Counted from the stretch's first letter, positions 32,225 through 41,583 are shown. The stretch: DNA of 64,000 nt from Sphingobium fuliginis (GCF_004152845.1 NZ_SEON01000002.1:434001-498000); one strand, 5' to 3'. Translations and numbers: made by a program. The notes: generated by a model not told the origin, from the letters alone.

Positions 32225-32951
32225 TCGTCCGACCGATCCGGAAATTACCGATCTGGAGATTGACGCCTATATTGACGGCGAGCTGGATGTGGAGCGGCGT
32301 TTCATCGTCGAAACCCGCCTTTCGCGCCAGCCCGAGCTGGCCGCCCGCGTCATGGGCGACCTCAGCGTCCGCAGCGCGCTCCGCATGCTGACTCAGGACC
32401 GGCGGCCGGTGCCCGCCGGGCTGGCCGACAGGGCCGAACGATTGGCGCAACCGCAGAAAAGCCGCTGGCGCCGGTTGATGCCGACGGGGTTGGCGACATC
32501 GGGACTGGCGGCGGCGCTGGCGGTCTGGATGGTGGGGTTCGAGCGGCCGCCCGCCTATGTCAGCTATGCGGTCGCCTCGCACCGGATCGCGATGCTGCGC
32601 GCCGACATGAATTCGCAGATCGAGGCGCCCCGCTTCGATGCGCGGGAAGTCGCGCTCAACACCCGCATCGCCATGCCGCAGCTGCCCGACGACTGGCATG
32701 TGACCGACGTCCAGCTCTTCCCGACCGACAAGGCCCCCGCGCTGCTGATGGCGGTGCGCACCGATACGGGTCACCGGATGACGATCTTCGCCGTGCATGA
32801 GAAGACCGCCGCGCCCGAACATCCCGACGCGGTGCGCGAAGGGGAACAATCCGTGGCCTATTGGCGGCGCGGCGACATGTCCTATGCCCTGACCGGCGAC
32901 CAGGAGCCGGGAACGATGGACGCCACGGCGGAGGCGCTGGCGCGGACCTGA
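32217..32951 (+). CDS. Membrane anti-sigma factor
   Basis: The 244-residue protein has a short N-terminal cytoplasmic domain (about 10-60, ITDLEIDAYIDGELDVERR) that resembles the anti-sigma helical domain without zinc-binding cysteines. One membrane helix (about 89-108) is followed by an outside domain (about 118-244). It overlaps the ECF sigma gene and should hold that factor at the membrane. The outside domain is shared with the methyltransferase fusion at 9018 (see that entry), which suggests a common sensory ligand or partner. Confidence 0.9.
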   Translation: MTDRPTDPEITDLEIDAYIDGELDVERRFIVETRLSRQPELAARVMGDLSVRSALRMLTQDRRPVPAGLADRAERLAQPQKSRWRRLMPTGLATSGLAAALAVWMVGFERPPAYVSYAVASHRIAMLRADMNSQIEAPRFDAREVALNTRIAMPQLPDDWHVTDVQLFPTDKAPALLMAVRTDTGHRMTIFAVHEKTAAPEHPDAVREGEQSVAYWRRGDMSYALTGDQEPGTMDATAEALART

Positions 32952-32984
32952 ATTCGGGGCGGACCGGCGGGCGTCACTCGGGAA

Positions 32985-33014
32985 CCGTCATGCCCACCTG
33001 TTTCAGCATGACGG
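32985..33014. repeat. Degenerate copy of the palindromic repeat
   Basis: CCGTCATGC (32985-32993) and GCATGACGG (33006-33014) form inverted arms around a 12-base centre. The right part (CTGTTTCAGCATGACGG) matches the arm of the repeat at 30252, so this looks like a shrunken copy. It lies between the convergent anti-sigma and nitroreductase genes and may act as a weak terminator. Confidence 0.6.
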
Positions 33015-33042
33015 AACAGGAGAAGGCCATTCCCTTCCCGCC

Positions 33043-33636
33043 TCAAGCCGGGAAATTGCCAGCCGTGACGAATTCCGAAATATCCTTGCGGCCGCTCGGC
33101 ACCTCGCGCGCCTGGAGCGATTCGGACAGGATGGACTTGTCCGCGATGCGGCCGATCGCGACGGCGGCCTCGATACGGAAACGGTCGGGCACGGCCAGTT
33201 CCACGCGCGCCTTGTCGAAATCCACGCCCGACATCGCATGGGCATGATAGCCCAGCCGCGTCGCCTGCAACGCCAGCAGCGCCCAGGCCGCGCCGGCATC
33301 GAAGCTGTGGCTGTGCGACGGCTTGAAATCTTCCGATCCGGGCGCGGCGATCAGCGTGTCCGACAGGATGTAGAGCAGCACCGATGCATTTTGCACCCAG
33401 CTCTGGTTAAAGGGCAGCAGCACGCCCAGGAAGCGGCTCCAGTCGGCGCTGTCCCGCGTGGCGTACAGCAGGCGCCAGGGCTGATAGTTGAAGGCGGAGG
33501 GCGCCCAGCGCGCGCCTTCGAAGATCGTGTCCAGATCCTCCTGCGGGATGAGGGAGGAATCGAAGGCGCGCGGTGACCAGCGGTCGAGGAAAAGCGGTTC
33601 GACGGCACGGGTGGCGACGCGGGCGGTGGCTGACAT
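33043..33636 (-). CDS. Nitroreductase-family protein
   Basis: The 197-residue flavoprotein shows the nitroreductase pattern RWSPRAFDSSLIPQEDLDTIFEGARWAPSAFNYQPWRLLY (FMN-binding Arg, Ser and Asn residues). A middle segment AAWALLALQATRLGYHAHAMSG comes before the C-terminal GRIADKSIL. It should reduce nitro or quinone compounds, or a natural oxidised substrate, with NAD(P)H. The start MSATARVATRAVEP fits the family better than the open frame 25 codons upstream. Confidence 0.9.
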   Translation of the reverse strand: MSATARVATRAVEPLFLDRWSPRAFDSSLIPQEDLDTIFEGARWAPSAFNYQPWRLLYATRDSADWSRFLGVLLPFNQSWVQNASVLLYILSDTLIAAPGSEDFKPSHSHSFDAGAAWALLALQATRLGYHAHAMSGVDFDKARVELAVPDRFRIEAAVAIGRIADKSILSESLQAREVPSGRKDISEFVTAGNFPA

Positions 33637-33707
33637 ATGATCTCCAGAACAAGAAGCGGCCGGAATATTGGAGGCAGGGACGGAAAGGGCAAGCCCGCCC
33701 GGCATGT

Positions 33708-33875
33708 TCACCGCAGTTCGAGCGAGCGTTCCAGCCGTTCGGCCTGTTCCGCGGGCGGCGCGACCGCTTCAGGCCCACGGTCGATGAGGATACGATCCGG
33801 CTCCCGCAGCAATTCGCGTTTCACGGCGTCGCTCCAGCGACCCCAGTGCCGGCCGATCGCCGATCGCCACTCCAT
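33708..33875 (-). CDS. Possible small protein (55 aa)
   Basis: A short frame starts at an ATG six bases after GGGAGAGG, a good ribosome binding site. It encodes a charged helical peptide beginning MEWRSAIGRHWGRWSDAVKR. It ends 71 bases before the nitroreductase start on the same strand, so the two may be co-transcribed. No family was recognised. The bases from 33876 to 34170 hold no other convincing gene. Confidence 0.45.
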   Translation of the reverse strand: MEWRSAIGRHWGRWSDAVKRELLREPDRILIDRGPEAVAPPAEQAERLERSLELR

Positions 33876-34170
33876 ATGTCCTCTCCCTGCCGAATCGAGA
33901 CGGGCCGTTATCTAGTTTGCCGGTAGAGATTTGTCTTTCAAGCTTTGCTGATCGGCGGGGTAGAAAAGCTTGACCGAGGGGGAAGCCTGTTTGCCGCCCT
34001 GCTGCCGGAGAAGGCGGGATGACGGACCTGGCAGGAGCAGCGCGAGAGGCAGCGCGAGAGGCGACCTCGTTCAGCCCGTTCAATCATGACCAATAGTTCA
34101 TGCATGGCCCATCGGCCCGGCAAGGCCGGGCGCGTAAAGGCTGGCCCGAAACAGGGCGACAGCGCGAACG

Positions 34171-37100
34171 ATGACCAGACCCATATTCTTCGATCCCACC
34201 GGCCGCAGGGGACTTTGGGCGCGGCGCCTGCTGGCGGGCGCGCTGCTGTTGATCCTGCTCGCCGCCATCGCCTTCGCCACCACATTGGTCGCCGTGCCGT
34301 CGGAAGGCGACCTCGCCCTGCCCCTGCCCCAGCCGCATGCGGCCCGCCTGTCGGGCATCTCCTCGCTGCGGCGCGACATCGCCAAATGGCTGCCGCATTG
34401 GGGCAAGCATCGCGTGCAGGCCCGTCCGCTGAACGTCGGTTTCTATATGCCGGGCGATGAAAGCAGCATCGCCTCCCTGCGCCGCCATGTCGGACAGCTC
34501 GACTGGGTGGTGCCGGCCTTGATCACCGTGCCCGGTCCCGGCAAGCCGATCCATGTCGCGACGGACGCGGCGTTCGACCGCATGATCGCCGCCATGCCCC
34601 GTCCACCCAGGGTGCTGCCCATGGTGCAGAATATCGGCAGCGAAAGCTGGGACGGCGCGGGCGCGGCGCGGCTGTTGCGCGATCCCGCAGCGGCGCTGGC
34701 GCTTGCCCGGCAGCTGAGCGGCTATGTCGCCCGCCGCCATGAGGCGGGGCTGGTCATGGACCTGGAATCCCTGCCGGACAGCGCCATGCCCGGCTATCTG
34801 CGCTTCCTCCGCATATTGCGCGCCACCCTGCCGCACGGCGCGAAGATCGCGCTCACCGTTCCCGCCGGGGAACAGGGCTGGCCGCTGGCCCGCTTCGCCG
34901 CCGTGGCGGACCGGGTGATCCTGATGGATTACGACCAGCATTGGCAGGGCGGCCAGCCCGGTCCCATCGCCGCCCAGGACTGGTTCGCACGGCAGGCGGA
35001 GGTCGCGCTGCGCGCCATCGGCGCGGACCATATCATCGTCGCGCTCGGCAGCTATGCCTATGACTGGCATGGCGGGGCCGCCGACGCGCTGTCGCTCGAT
35101 GAAGCCTGGCTCGCCGCGCATGACAGCGCCGCGCGCCCGCTCTACGACGCGGCGAGCGGCAATGCGGGCTTCGCCTATGACGAGGCGGGGCAGCGGCATC
35201 AGGTCTGGATGCTGGATGCCGCCGCGAGCTGGAACGAGCTGCTGGTGCTGAAGCGCCTGGGCGTCCAGAGCGTCGCGCTGTGGCGGCTGGGCAGCGAGGA
35301 CCCCGGCATCTGGGCGGATCTGACCGCCTGGCGCACCGGCGGCCGGCCCAGGCTCGGCACCGTGGCGAGCACGCTCAACACCGATGTCGAGGGGTCGGGC
35401 GAGATCCTGCGCATCACCGCCACGCCGACGCAGGGCCATCGCGCCGTCGCCTTCGGGCCGCTGGGAACGATTGAACAGGAAAGCTATGGCGCGCTGCCCA
35501 CCCCCTATCAGGTGGAGCGCACCGGCGGGCAGGACCCCAAGATGCTGGCCCTGACCTTCGACGATGGGCCGGATGCGGAATGGACGCCGAAGATATTGAA
35601 GGTGCTGGAACGGACCCGCACGCCGGCGACCTTCTTCGTGATCGGGGAAAATGCGCTGGAGCATCCGGGGCTGCTGCAACGGATCGTCGCTGACGGGGAC
35701 GAGATCGGCAATCACACCTACGACCATCCCAACCTCGCCACTTGGTCGGAGGAGCCGACGCGGTTGCAGCTCAACGCCACGCAGCGGCTGGTGCAGGCCT
35801 ATACCGGGCTCAGCATGCGGCTGTTCCGCGCGCCCTATTTCGGGGATGCGGAGCCGACCACGGCGGACGAGCTGGGCCCCGCGCTGGCGGCGCAGAAGCT
35901 GGGCTATACGGTGGTCGGCCTGCACGTCGATCCCAATGACTGGCAGCAGCCGGGCACCGACGCCATAGTTCAGCAGGTGATCGATCAGGTGCATGCGGCC
36001 AGCACCGACCGCTCCGGCAACATCATCCTGCTGCACGATGGCGGGGGCGACCGGTCGCAGACCGTGGCGGCGTTGCCCCGCATCATCGCGGGACTGAGGG
36101 CGGAGGGCTATCGCTTCGTGCCGGTGTCGCAGCTTGCCGGGCTGCCGCAGCAGGCCGCCATGCCGCCGGTCAAGGCCGGCGACCTGCTGGCGGTGCGCGT
36201 CGACGTCGCCGCCTTCGTGGCGCTGGCGACGCTTTCGGCGCTGCTCGGCTGGATATTCTATGTCGCGATTGCGCTGGGGCTCGCGCGGGCGGTGCTGATG
36301 ACGCTGCTCGCCTGGTTCCAGGCGCGGCGGGGACGTCCCGCACCGCCGGACTATCGGCCCGGCGTGTCGGTCATCATCCCCGCCTATAACGAAGCCCGCG
36401 TGATCGAGGCGTCGGTGCGCCGCGTGCTGGCCAGCGACTATCCGGGCTTGCAACTGATCGTCGCGGACGATGGGTCGAAGGACGCGACCAGCGCCATCGT
36501 GGCGCGGGCCTTTGCCGACGATCCGCGCGTGACGCTGCTGACGCTTCGGAATGGCGGCAAGGCGGCGGCGCTGAACCGGGCGCTGCGCGATGCGACGGGG
36601 GAAGTCGTCATCGCGCTCGACGCCGACACCCAGTTCGAGCCGCAGACGATCCGCCGCCTCGCCCGCTGGTTCGCCGATCCCGCGCTCGGCGCGGTGGCGG
36701 GGGATGCGCGGGTGGGCAATCGCGTGAACCTCGTCACCCGCTGGCAGGCAGTCGAATATATCACCGCGCAGAATCTGGAGCGGCGGGCGCTCGCCGGCTT
36801 CGACGCCATGACCGTGGTGCCCGGCGCGGTCGGCGCGTGGCGCCGCGCCGCGCTGGACGCGGTGGGCGGCTATCCCGAAGATACGCTGGCGGAGGATCAG
36901 GACCTCACCATCGCGATCCAGCGGGCAGGCTGGCGCGTCACCTACGATCCCGAAGCCGTCGCCTGGACCGAAGCGCCCGAAAGCTTCCGGGCGCTCGCCC
37001 GGCAGCGCTACCGCTGGGCCTTCGGCACGCTGCAATGCCTGTGGAAACATGGCCGCATCCTGCGCGAACGGCGGCCGACGGGGCTGGCATTGGTCGGATT

Positions 37101-37488
37101 GCCGCAGGCCTGGCTGTTCCAGATCCTGTTCGCCGCCATCTCCCCGCTGATCGACCTGGCGCTCGTCACCTCGATCCTGGGCACCATCGTCCGGGTGAAC
37201 CAGCATGGCTGGGCGCAGACCAGCAACGATGTGTGGACCATGGCGCTATACTGGCTGGCCTTCACCGGCGTCGACATCCTCTGCGGCTGGGCCGCCTATG
37301 CGCTCGACAACCGGGACATGCGCTATCCGCCGCATCTGCTGGTGGCGCAGCGCTTCGTCTATCGCCAGATCATGTATTGGGTCGTGGTGCGCGCCATCGC
37401 ATCGGCCATTGGCGGCTGGGTGGTCGGCTGGGGCAAGCTGGAGCGGACGGGACGCGTCGCCGTCCACGAAGGCGCGGCCCCGGCATGA
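34171..37488 (+). CDS. Three-domain GH18-like / polysaccharide deacetylase / GT2 protein
   Basis: The 1105-residue protein has an N-terminal membrane anchor (about 18-42). A glycoside-hydrolase-18-like domain follows (about 85-395, core GLVMDLE with Glu199). Next is a NodB-type deacetylase (about 455-670, LTFDDG at 461-466 and HTYDH at 515-519). After a membrane pass comes a processive GT2 domain (about 725-960: VSVIIPAYNE, DDG 766-768, DAD 817-819, QRYRW 945-949), then terminal membrane helices. It should make, and outside the membrane modify, a beta-linked amino-sugar polymer. The PDZ and two-component genes follow at once. Confidence 0.9.
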   Translation: MTRPIFFDPTGRRGLWARRLLAGALLLILLAAIAFATTLVAVPSEGDLALPLPQPHAARLSGISSLRRDIAKWLPHWGKHRVQARPLNVGFYMPGDESSIASLRRHVGQLDWVVPALITVPGPGKPIHVATDAAFDRMIAAMPRPPRVLPMVQNIGSESWDGAGAARLLRDPAAALALARQLSGYVARRHEAGLVMDLESLPDSAMPGYLRFLRILRATLPHGAKIALTVPAGEQGWPLARFAAVADRVILMDYDQHWQGGQPGPIAAQDWFARQAEVALRAIGADHIIVALGSYAYDWHGGAADALSLDEAWLAAHDSAARPLYDAASGNAGFAYDEAGQRHQVWMLDAAASWNELLVLKRLGVQSVALWRLGSEDPGIWADLTAWRTGGRPRLGTVASTLNTDVEGSGEILRITATPTQGHRAVAFGPLGTIEQESYGALPTPYQVERTGGQDPKMLALTFDDGPDAEWTPKILKVLERTRTPATFFVIGENALEHPGLLQRIVADGDEIGNHTYDHPNLATWSEEPTRLQLNATQRLVQAYTGLSMRLFRAPYFGDAEPTTADELGPALAAQKLGYTVVGLHVDPNDWQQPGTDAIVQQVIDQVHAASTDRSGNIILLHDGGGDRSQTVAALPRIIAGLRAEGYRFVPVSQLAGLPQQAAMPPVKAGDLLAVRVDVAAFVALATLSALLGWIFYVAIALGLARAVLMTLLAWFQARRGRPAPPDYRPGVSVIIPAYNEARVIEASVRRVLASDYPGLQLIVADDGSKDATSAIVARAFADDPRVTLLTLRNGGKAAALNRALRDATGEVVIALDADTQFEPQTIRRLARWFADPALGAVAGDARVGNRVNLVTRWQAVEYITAQNLERRALAGFDAMTVVPGAVGAWRRAALDAVGGYPEDTLAEDQDLTIAIQRAGWRVTYDPEAVAWTEAPESFRALARQRYRWAFGTLQCLWKHGRILRERRPTGLALVGLPQAWLFQILFAAISPLIDLALVTSILGTIVRVNQHGWAQTSNDVWTMALYWLAFTGVDILCGWAAYALDNRDMRYPPHLLVAQRFVYRQIMYWVVVRAIASAIGGWVVGWGKLERTGRVAVHEGAAPA

Positions 37489-37505
37489 ACAAAGCTTAAC
37501 ATGAC

Positions 37506-37961
37506 ATGGCGGCGCCCATGGATCATCCTTCCGCCCATGAAAGCGGGTGCATGGACAGGCAGAGGCTGAGCCACGCGGCATCGGGCGTCCTTCTGGCGGC
37601 GCTGGCGCTCTGCGCGCTGGTCATGAGCGGCGCCTTTTTCCTGCACGTGCGCCATGCCGGCGACGACCGGATGGAGGTGGCGGCCGCGCAGGCCCGCGCC
37701 CTGCCCGGCATCACCCTCAGCAACGGCATGCCGGCGGGATCGGGCGTGGTCGTCACCAGCATGGAAACCGACGGCCAGGCGGCGCGCCTGGGCATCCGCG
37801 TCGGGGACGGCGTCGTCAGCCTGGACGGCATGCCGATCCGCTCGCTGGATCAGGCCAGCGCCTATCTGCTACACCATCCCCAGCAGAGGATCATGCTGGG
37901 GCTGAAACATGCGGACCATATGCGCGTGGTGATGCTGGATCGGCCGGAAGGGGAAAGATGA
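37506..37961 (+). CDS. Membrane-anchored PDZ-domain protein
   Basis: The product has 151 residues from the ATG used here; ATGs at 37518 and 37551 are alternatives. A membrane anchor (about 27-47) is followed by an outside PDZ domain (about 70-145: GSGVVVTSMETDGQAARLGIRVGD, VVSLDGMPIRSLDQAS). It lacks a protease domain. Its stop overlaps the response-regulator start (ATGA), so it may feed an envelope signal to the kinase two genes downstream. That role is an inference from order. Confidence 0.75.
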   Translation: MAAPMDHPSAHESGCMDRQRLSHAASGVLLAALALCALVMSGAFFLHVRHAGDDRMEVAAAQARALPGITLSNGMPAGSGVVVTSMETDGQAARLGIRVGDGVVSLDGMPIRSLDQASAYLLHHPQQRIMLGLKHADHMRVVMLDRPEGER

Positions 37962-38644
37962 GCCACAAGATACTGGTGGTGGAGGACGATGCGGCGACCG
38001 CCGCCTATGTGGCCAAGGGCATGGGCGAGGCGGGCTTCACCGTCGACCGGGCGGACAATGGCCGCGACGGCCTGTTCCTGGCGAGCGACGGCAGCTATGG
38101 CGCGATCATCCTCGACCGGATGATGCCGGCGATGGACGGCATGGCGATGCTGAAGGCCCTGCGCGCGGCGGCGATCGAGACGCCGGTCATCATCCTTTCC
38201 GCCCTCGGCACGCCGGAGGACCGGGTGGAAGGGCTGACCAGCGGCGCGGACGATTATCTGGTGAAGCCCTTCGCCTTTGCCGAGCTGATGGCTCGCGTCC
38301 AGTTGCTGCTGCGCCGGGGCGGCGGCGGCAGCGCGGTCGTCACCCATTTGCGGCACGGGGACCTGGAGATGGACCTGCTTTCCCGCCGGGTGAAGCGGGG
38401 ATCGCGCACCATCGACCTGCAACCGCGCGAGTTCCGCCTGCTGGAATATTTCCTGCGCCATCCCGATCAGGTGGTGACGCGGACCATGCTGCTGGAGGGC
38501 GTCTGGGACTATCATTTCGATCCGGGCACCAACGTCATCGACGTGCATGTCAGCCGCCTGCGCCGCAAGCTGGACGAAGGCGGGGACAAGCCCTTGCTGC
38601 ATACGGTGCGCGGCATGGGCTATCGGCTGGGACCGGAGAGTTAG
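37958..38644 (+). CDS. OmpR-family response regulator
   Basis: The 228-residue protein has a receiver domain with the acidic pair Asp10-Asp11, phospho-acceptor Asp53 (IILDRMMP) and the conserved Lys in DYLVKPF. A winged-helix DNA-binding domain follows (TIDLQPREFRLLEYFLRHPDQVVTR, NVIDVHVSRLRRKLD). It should pair with the histidine kinase at 38772 and control an envelope or polysaccharide regulon. It is translationally coupled to the PDZ gene. Confidence 0.94.
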   Translation: MSHKILVVEDDAATAAYVAKGMGEAGFTVDRADNGRDGLFLASDGSYGAIILDRMMPAMDGMAMLKALRAAAIETPVIILSALGTPEDRVEGLTSGADDYLVKPFAFAELMARVQLLLRRGGGGSAVVTHLRHGDLEMDLLSRRVKRGSRTIDLQPREFRLLEYFLRHPDQVVTRTMLLEGVWDYHFDPGTNVIDVHVSRLRRKLDEGGDKPLLHTVRGMGYRLGPES

Positions 38645-38676
38645 AGCCAATCGACATTCAGATGATGACGAGCCGA

Positions 38677-38753
38677 AAATGGTGGTTTTCCGTGGCCCGG
38701 AGCGCTGCGTACTCAAAGTATGTGAGCACCGGAAGCACGGAAAGGCGTCATTT
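38677..38753. repeat. Imperfect long hairpin between regulator and kinase genes
   Basis: Arms 38677-38694 and 38736-38753 are inverted copies with five mismatches (AAATGGTGGTTTTCCGTG on the left). The sequence between them holds a second, weaker inverted pair around ACTCAAAGTA. The element fills most of the 127-base gap inside the operon. It may be an RNA processing or attenuation element, or a dispersed intergenic repeat. Confidence 0.6.
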
Positions 38754-38771
38754 GCAGGCCGTCAGGGCTGA

Positions 38772-40208
38772 ATGCCGATTGGCTCCAGGGCGTGCGGGAC
38801 GGCGTCCATGACCGCTTCCGGCCATCCTAAGACCCTCCCCTCCCGCCGCTGGTTCGGCTTTGCCCGTTCGACCATCGGGCGCTTCGTCGGACTGGCCTTC
38901 CTCTGCCAGTTCCTGGTGACCGGCGGCGTGCTGCTGTTCGTGCAGCAGGCGAGCCAGCGCACCGTCGTGGCCGCCGACCGGCAGGCGGTGGAGGACGCCC
39001 GCGACGACCTGCTCGCGCTCCATCGCAGCGGCGGGACGGCGGCCCTGCGGTCAGAGATCGCCCGGCGTTTCCGCGCCATAGAGGGGGAGCGCGCCGTGCT
39101 GCTGCTGACCGACAGGGCGGGACGGCCCGTCAGCGGCAATCTGGGCGCCTGGCCCGCCGGGCTGGCGGCAGACGGGCGCTGGCAGATCATGTCGCTCTAC
39201 CGCATCGGCCGCGACGCGCCGGAACCGATGGGCGTCATTCCCGTGAAGCTGCGCGGCGGCGGGCAATTGCTGACCGGCATGGTCGTTTCCAACAGCCTGC
39301 AACTTACCCGCATCTATGAGGAGGCGCTGACCGTCGCCTTCGTCATGAGCCTGGTGCTGGCGCTGGGCATCGCGATCATGCTGGGCCGCATATTGGCGCG
39401 GCAGGTTTCCGACATAGCGGAAACCGCCAACGACGTCGCCGTGGGTGCGCTGGACCGGCGGGTGCCGACCGATGGCAGCGGCGACGCCTTCGACCGGCTC
39501 GGCCAGTCGATCAACGCCATGCTGGAACGGATCGACGCGCTGGTGACGCAGCTTCGCATGATGACAGACGGCCTTGCCCACGACCTTAAATCCCCGGTGA
39601 CGCGGCTGATCTCCGTGGTCGAGCAGGCCAGCGCCCAGACGCGGGACGACACCGCGCTCGATGCCTTGGAAAAGGTGCATCATGAAGCGCAGACGCTGCG
39701 TTCCATGTTGACCACGGCGCTGCTCATCAGCCGGACCGAGGCGGGCTTCGGGGGCGACCAGCGGCGCGACACCCATGTTGCGGAATTGCTGCGCGACGTG
39801 GGCGAAATCTACGGCCCGCTGGTGGAGGATAGCGGCTTTGCGCTGGCCATTTCCGCGCCTGACGCGCTGACCTTTCCGCTCCATCGCGAACTGGTGAGCC
39901 AGTCGCTCGCCAATCTCATCGAAAACGCGCTCTATTATGCGGAAAGCGGCGACCGCATCGAACTGAGTGCGGCGATCGAGGGTGGCGACCTTCTCATCGC
40001 GGTGGCGGACAATGGCCCGGGTATCCCGGCGGAGAGCCGTCCCGCAGCCTTGAAGCGCTTCGGCCGGCTCGACCCGGCGCGCGGCAAGCCGGGATCGGGG
40101 CTGGGCCTGTCCCTGGTGGAAGCGGTGGCGCGGCTGCATCATGGCATGGTGACGCTGGCGGATAACGGTCCCGGCCTGAAAGTCCTGCTGACCCTGCGAC
40201 GACCGTGA
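38772..40208 (+). CDS. Sensor histidine kinase
   Basis: The 478-residue kinase has two membrane helices (about 38-60 and 184-205), an outside sensor of about 120 residues between them, and a HAMP linker. The dimerisation helix holds the phosphorylated His270 (GLAHDLKSPVTRL). The ATPase domain shows NLIENALYYA, VADNGPGIP and GSGLGLSLV. It should phosphorylate the regulator at 37958. An in-frame ATG at 38808 is an alternative start. Confidence 0.93.
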   Translation: MPIGSRACGTASMTASGHPKTLPSRRWFGFARSTIGRFVGLAFLCQFLVTGGVLLFVQQASQRTVVAADRQAVEDARDDLLALHRSGGTAALRSEIARRFRAIEGERAVLLLTDRAGRPVSGNLGAWPAGLAADGRWQIMSLYRIGRDAPEPMGVIPVKLRGGGQLLTGMVVSNSLQLTRIYEEALTVAFVMSLVLALGIAIMLGRILARQVSDIAETANDVAVGALDRRVPTDGSGDAFDRLGQSINAMLERIDALVTQLRMMTDGLAHDLKSPVTRLISVVEQASAQTRDDTALDALEKVHHEAQTLRSMLTTALLISRTEAGFGGDQRRDTHVAELLRDVGEIYGPLVEDSGFALAISAPDALTFPLHRELVSQSLANLIENALYYAESGDRIELSAAIEGGDLLIAVADNGPGIPAESRPAALKRFGRLDPARGKPGSGLGLSLVEAVARLHHGMVTLADNGPGLKVLLTLRRP

Positions 40209-40294
40209 AAAGCGCATCCCGGGCAACGGCCTGAAGCGTGCAGTTCATCCGACCGCCGCCCGGGATGACAGCCGTTGCCTTGCTTGGAGAGTAT

Positions 40295-40306
40295 GACAAC
40301 GTTGTC
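40295..40306. promoter_or_regulatory. Candidate operator for a LacI-type regulator
   Basis: GACAACGTTGTC is a perfect 12-base palindrome with the central CG typical of LacI-family operators. It lies 210 bases before the start chosen for the LacI-type gene. The pattern resembles the TGACA-centred sites described for NagR in Xanthomonas. A second AACGTT core occurs at 40442. The remaining bases from 40209 to 40515 hold no gene. Confidence 0.5.
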
Positions 40307-40515
40307 TTGTCGCTCTAGACCGTTACCGATGCCGGATCAAGGACAATTTTCACGGCTCCCGCGACCATTTTCCCTGATTTACGTACCATATTTACGATTC
40401 CGGCATGAATATCGGCGTCTGGCGGTGCCGTTATCCGGGTAAACGTTGTTTCCTCCATCGGCCTTCCATGGCAAGACCGGTGCATGACCGTCCTTTCTTT
40501 CGCTCAACCCCGCTG

Positions 40516-41511
40516 ATGCCCAGCATCCACGACGTTGCGGCACTGGCCCGCGTATCGATCAAGACCGTCTCCCGGGTGGTCAACCAGGCGCCCAATGTCA
40601 GCGAGGAGCTGCGCGAAAGGGTGACGGCGGCGATCCGCCAGCTTGGATACCGGCCCAACCAGTCCGCGCGGCGGCTGGCTGGCGGGCGATCCTTCATGAT
40701 CGCCTTCCTCTACAACAATCCCGCGCCCTCCTATAATGGCGGCATCCAGTCGGGTGCGGCGAACCGGTGCCGGGACCTGGGCTATCATCTGGTGGTGGAG
40801 CCGATGCCGCTGACGGGGGAAGAACGGTTCGCCATTCTCGACCGCCTGGTCGCGGCATTGCGGCCCGATGGCGTCTTCCTGGTGCCGCCCCTGTCGGACG
40901 ACGCGCAATTGCTCCAGCGGCTGTCCGAACTGAAGCTGCCCTGCGCCCGCATCGCCGGATCGGTGATGGCGGAAAGCTTCAACATCCCCACGCCGGAGCG
41001 CGCGGCCGGTCGGATGATCGCGGATCATCTGATCGGCCTTGGCCATCGCCGCATCGGCGTGATCACCCCACCCGCCAGCCACAAGGCGGCAATGCAGCGC
41101 GTCGAGGGCTTTCGCGACGGCATGGCCGCGGCGAACCTGCCGCTGGAGGAGTCTCTGTTCGTCGAAGGCGCCTTCGATTTCGAGTCAGGCATAAAGGCTG
41201 GCGGGCATCTGCTGTCCCGAGGCAAGCGCCCCACCGCGATCTTCGCGACCAATGACGACATGGCGCTGGGCACGCTGACCGTCGCGCACCGGCTGAAGCT
41301 GCGCGTGCCGGAGGACCTGTCTGTTGTCGGTTTCGACGACACACCCGCCGGCCTCACGGCCTGGCCGCCCCTCACCACCGTCAGCCAGCCGCTGGAGGCG
41401 ATGGGCAGCGCCGTGATCGACGCGCTCGCGGGCGGCTCCGCCGATGCGCCGCACTTCACCTTCAGGCTGGTGCAGCGCGATAGTTCCGGCCCGGCGCCGG
41501 CCGGGGCATGA
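40516..41511 (+). CDS. LacI-family transcriptional regulator
   Basis: The 331-residue protein starts MPSIHDVAALARVSIKTVSR, the classic LacI helix-turn-helix. A hinge helix (SARRLAGG) and a periplasmic-binding-protein-like effector domain follow (FMIAFLYNNPAPSYN, IFATNDDMALGTLTVA, VVGFDDTPAGL). It should repress carbohydrate uptake or catabolic genes until a sugar binds. In-frame starts at 40405 and 40468 would add residues before the HTH. No sugar catabolic genes flank it, so targets are probably elsewhere, apart from possible control of itself. Confidence 0.92.
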   Translation: MPSIHDVAALARVSIKTVSRVVNQAPNVSEELRERVTAAIRQLGYRPNQSARRLAGGRSFMIAFLYNNPAPSYNGGIQSGAANRCRDLGYHLVVEPMPLTGEERFAILDRLVAALRPDGVFLVPPLSDDAQLLQRLSELKLPCARIAGSVMAESFNIPTPERAAGRMIADHLIGLGHRRIGVITPPASHKAAMQRVEGFRDGMAAANLPLEESLFVEGAFDFESGIKAGGHLLSRGKRPTAIFATNDDMALGTLTVAHRLKLRVPEDLSVVGFDDTPAGLTAWPPLTTVSQPLEAMGSAVIDALAGGSADAPHFTFRLVQRDSSGPAPAGA

Positions 41512-41583
41512 AGCCGGCAGGCGGCGCCTCCAACCTTTCTTAACCATGTCCATGTATGATTCGCCCATCAGATTGGGGGCGAA

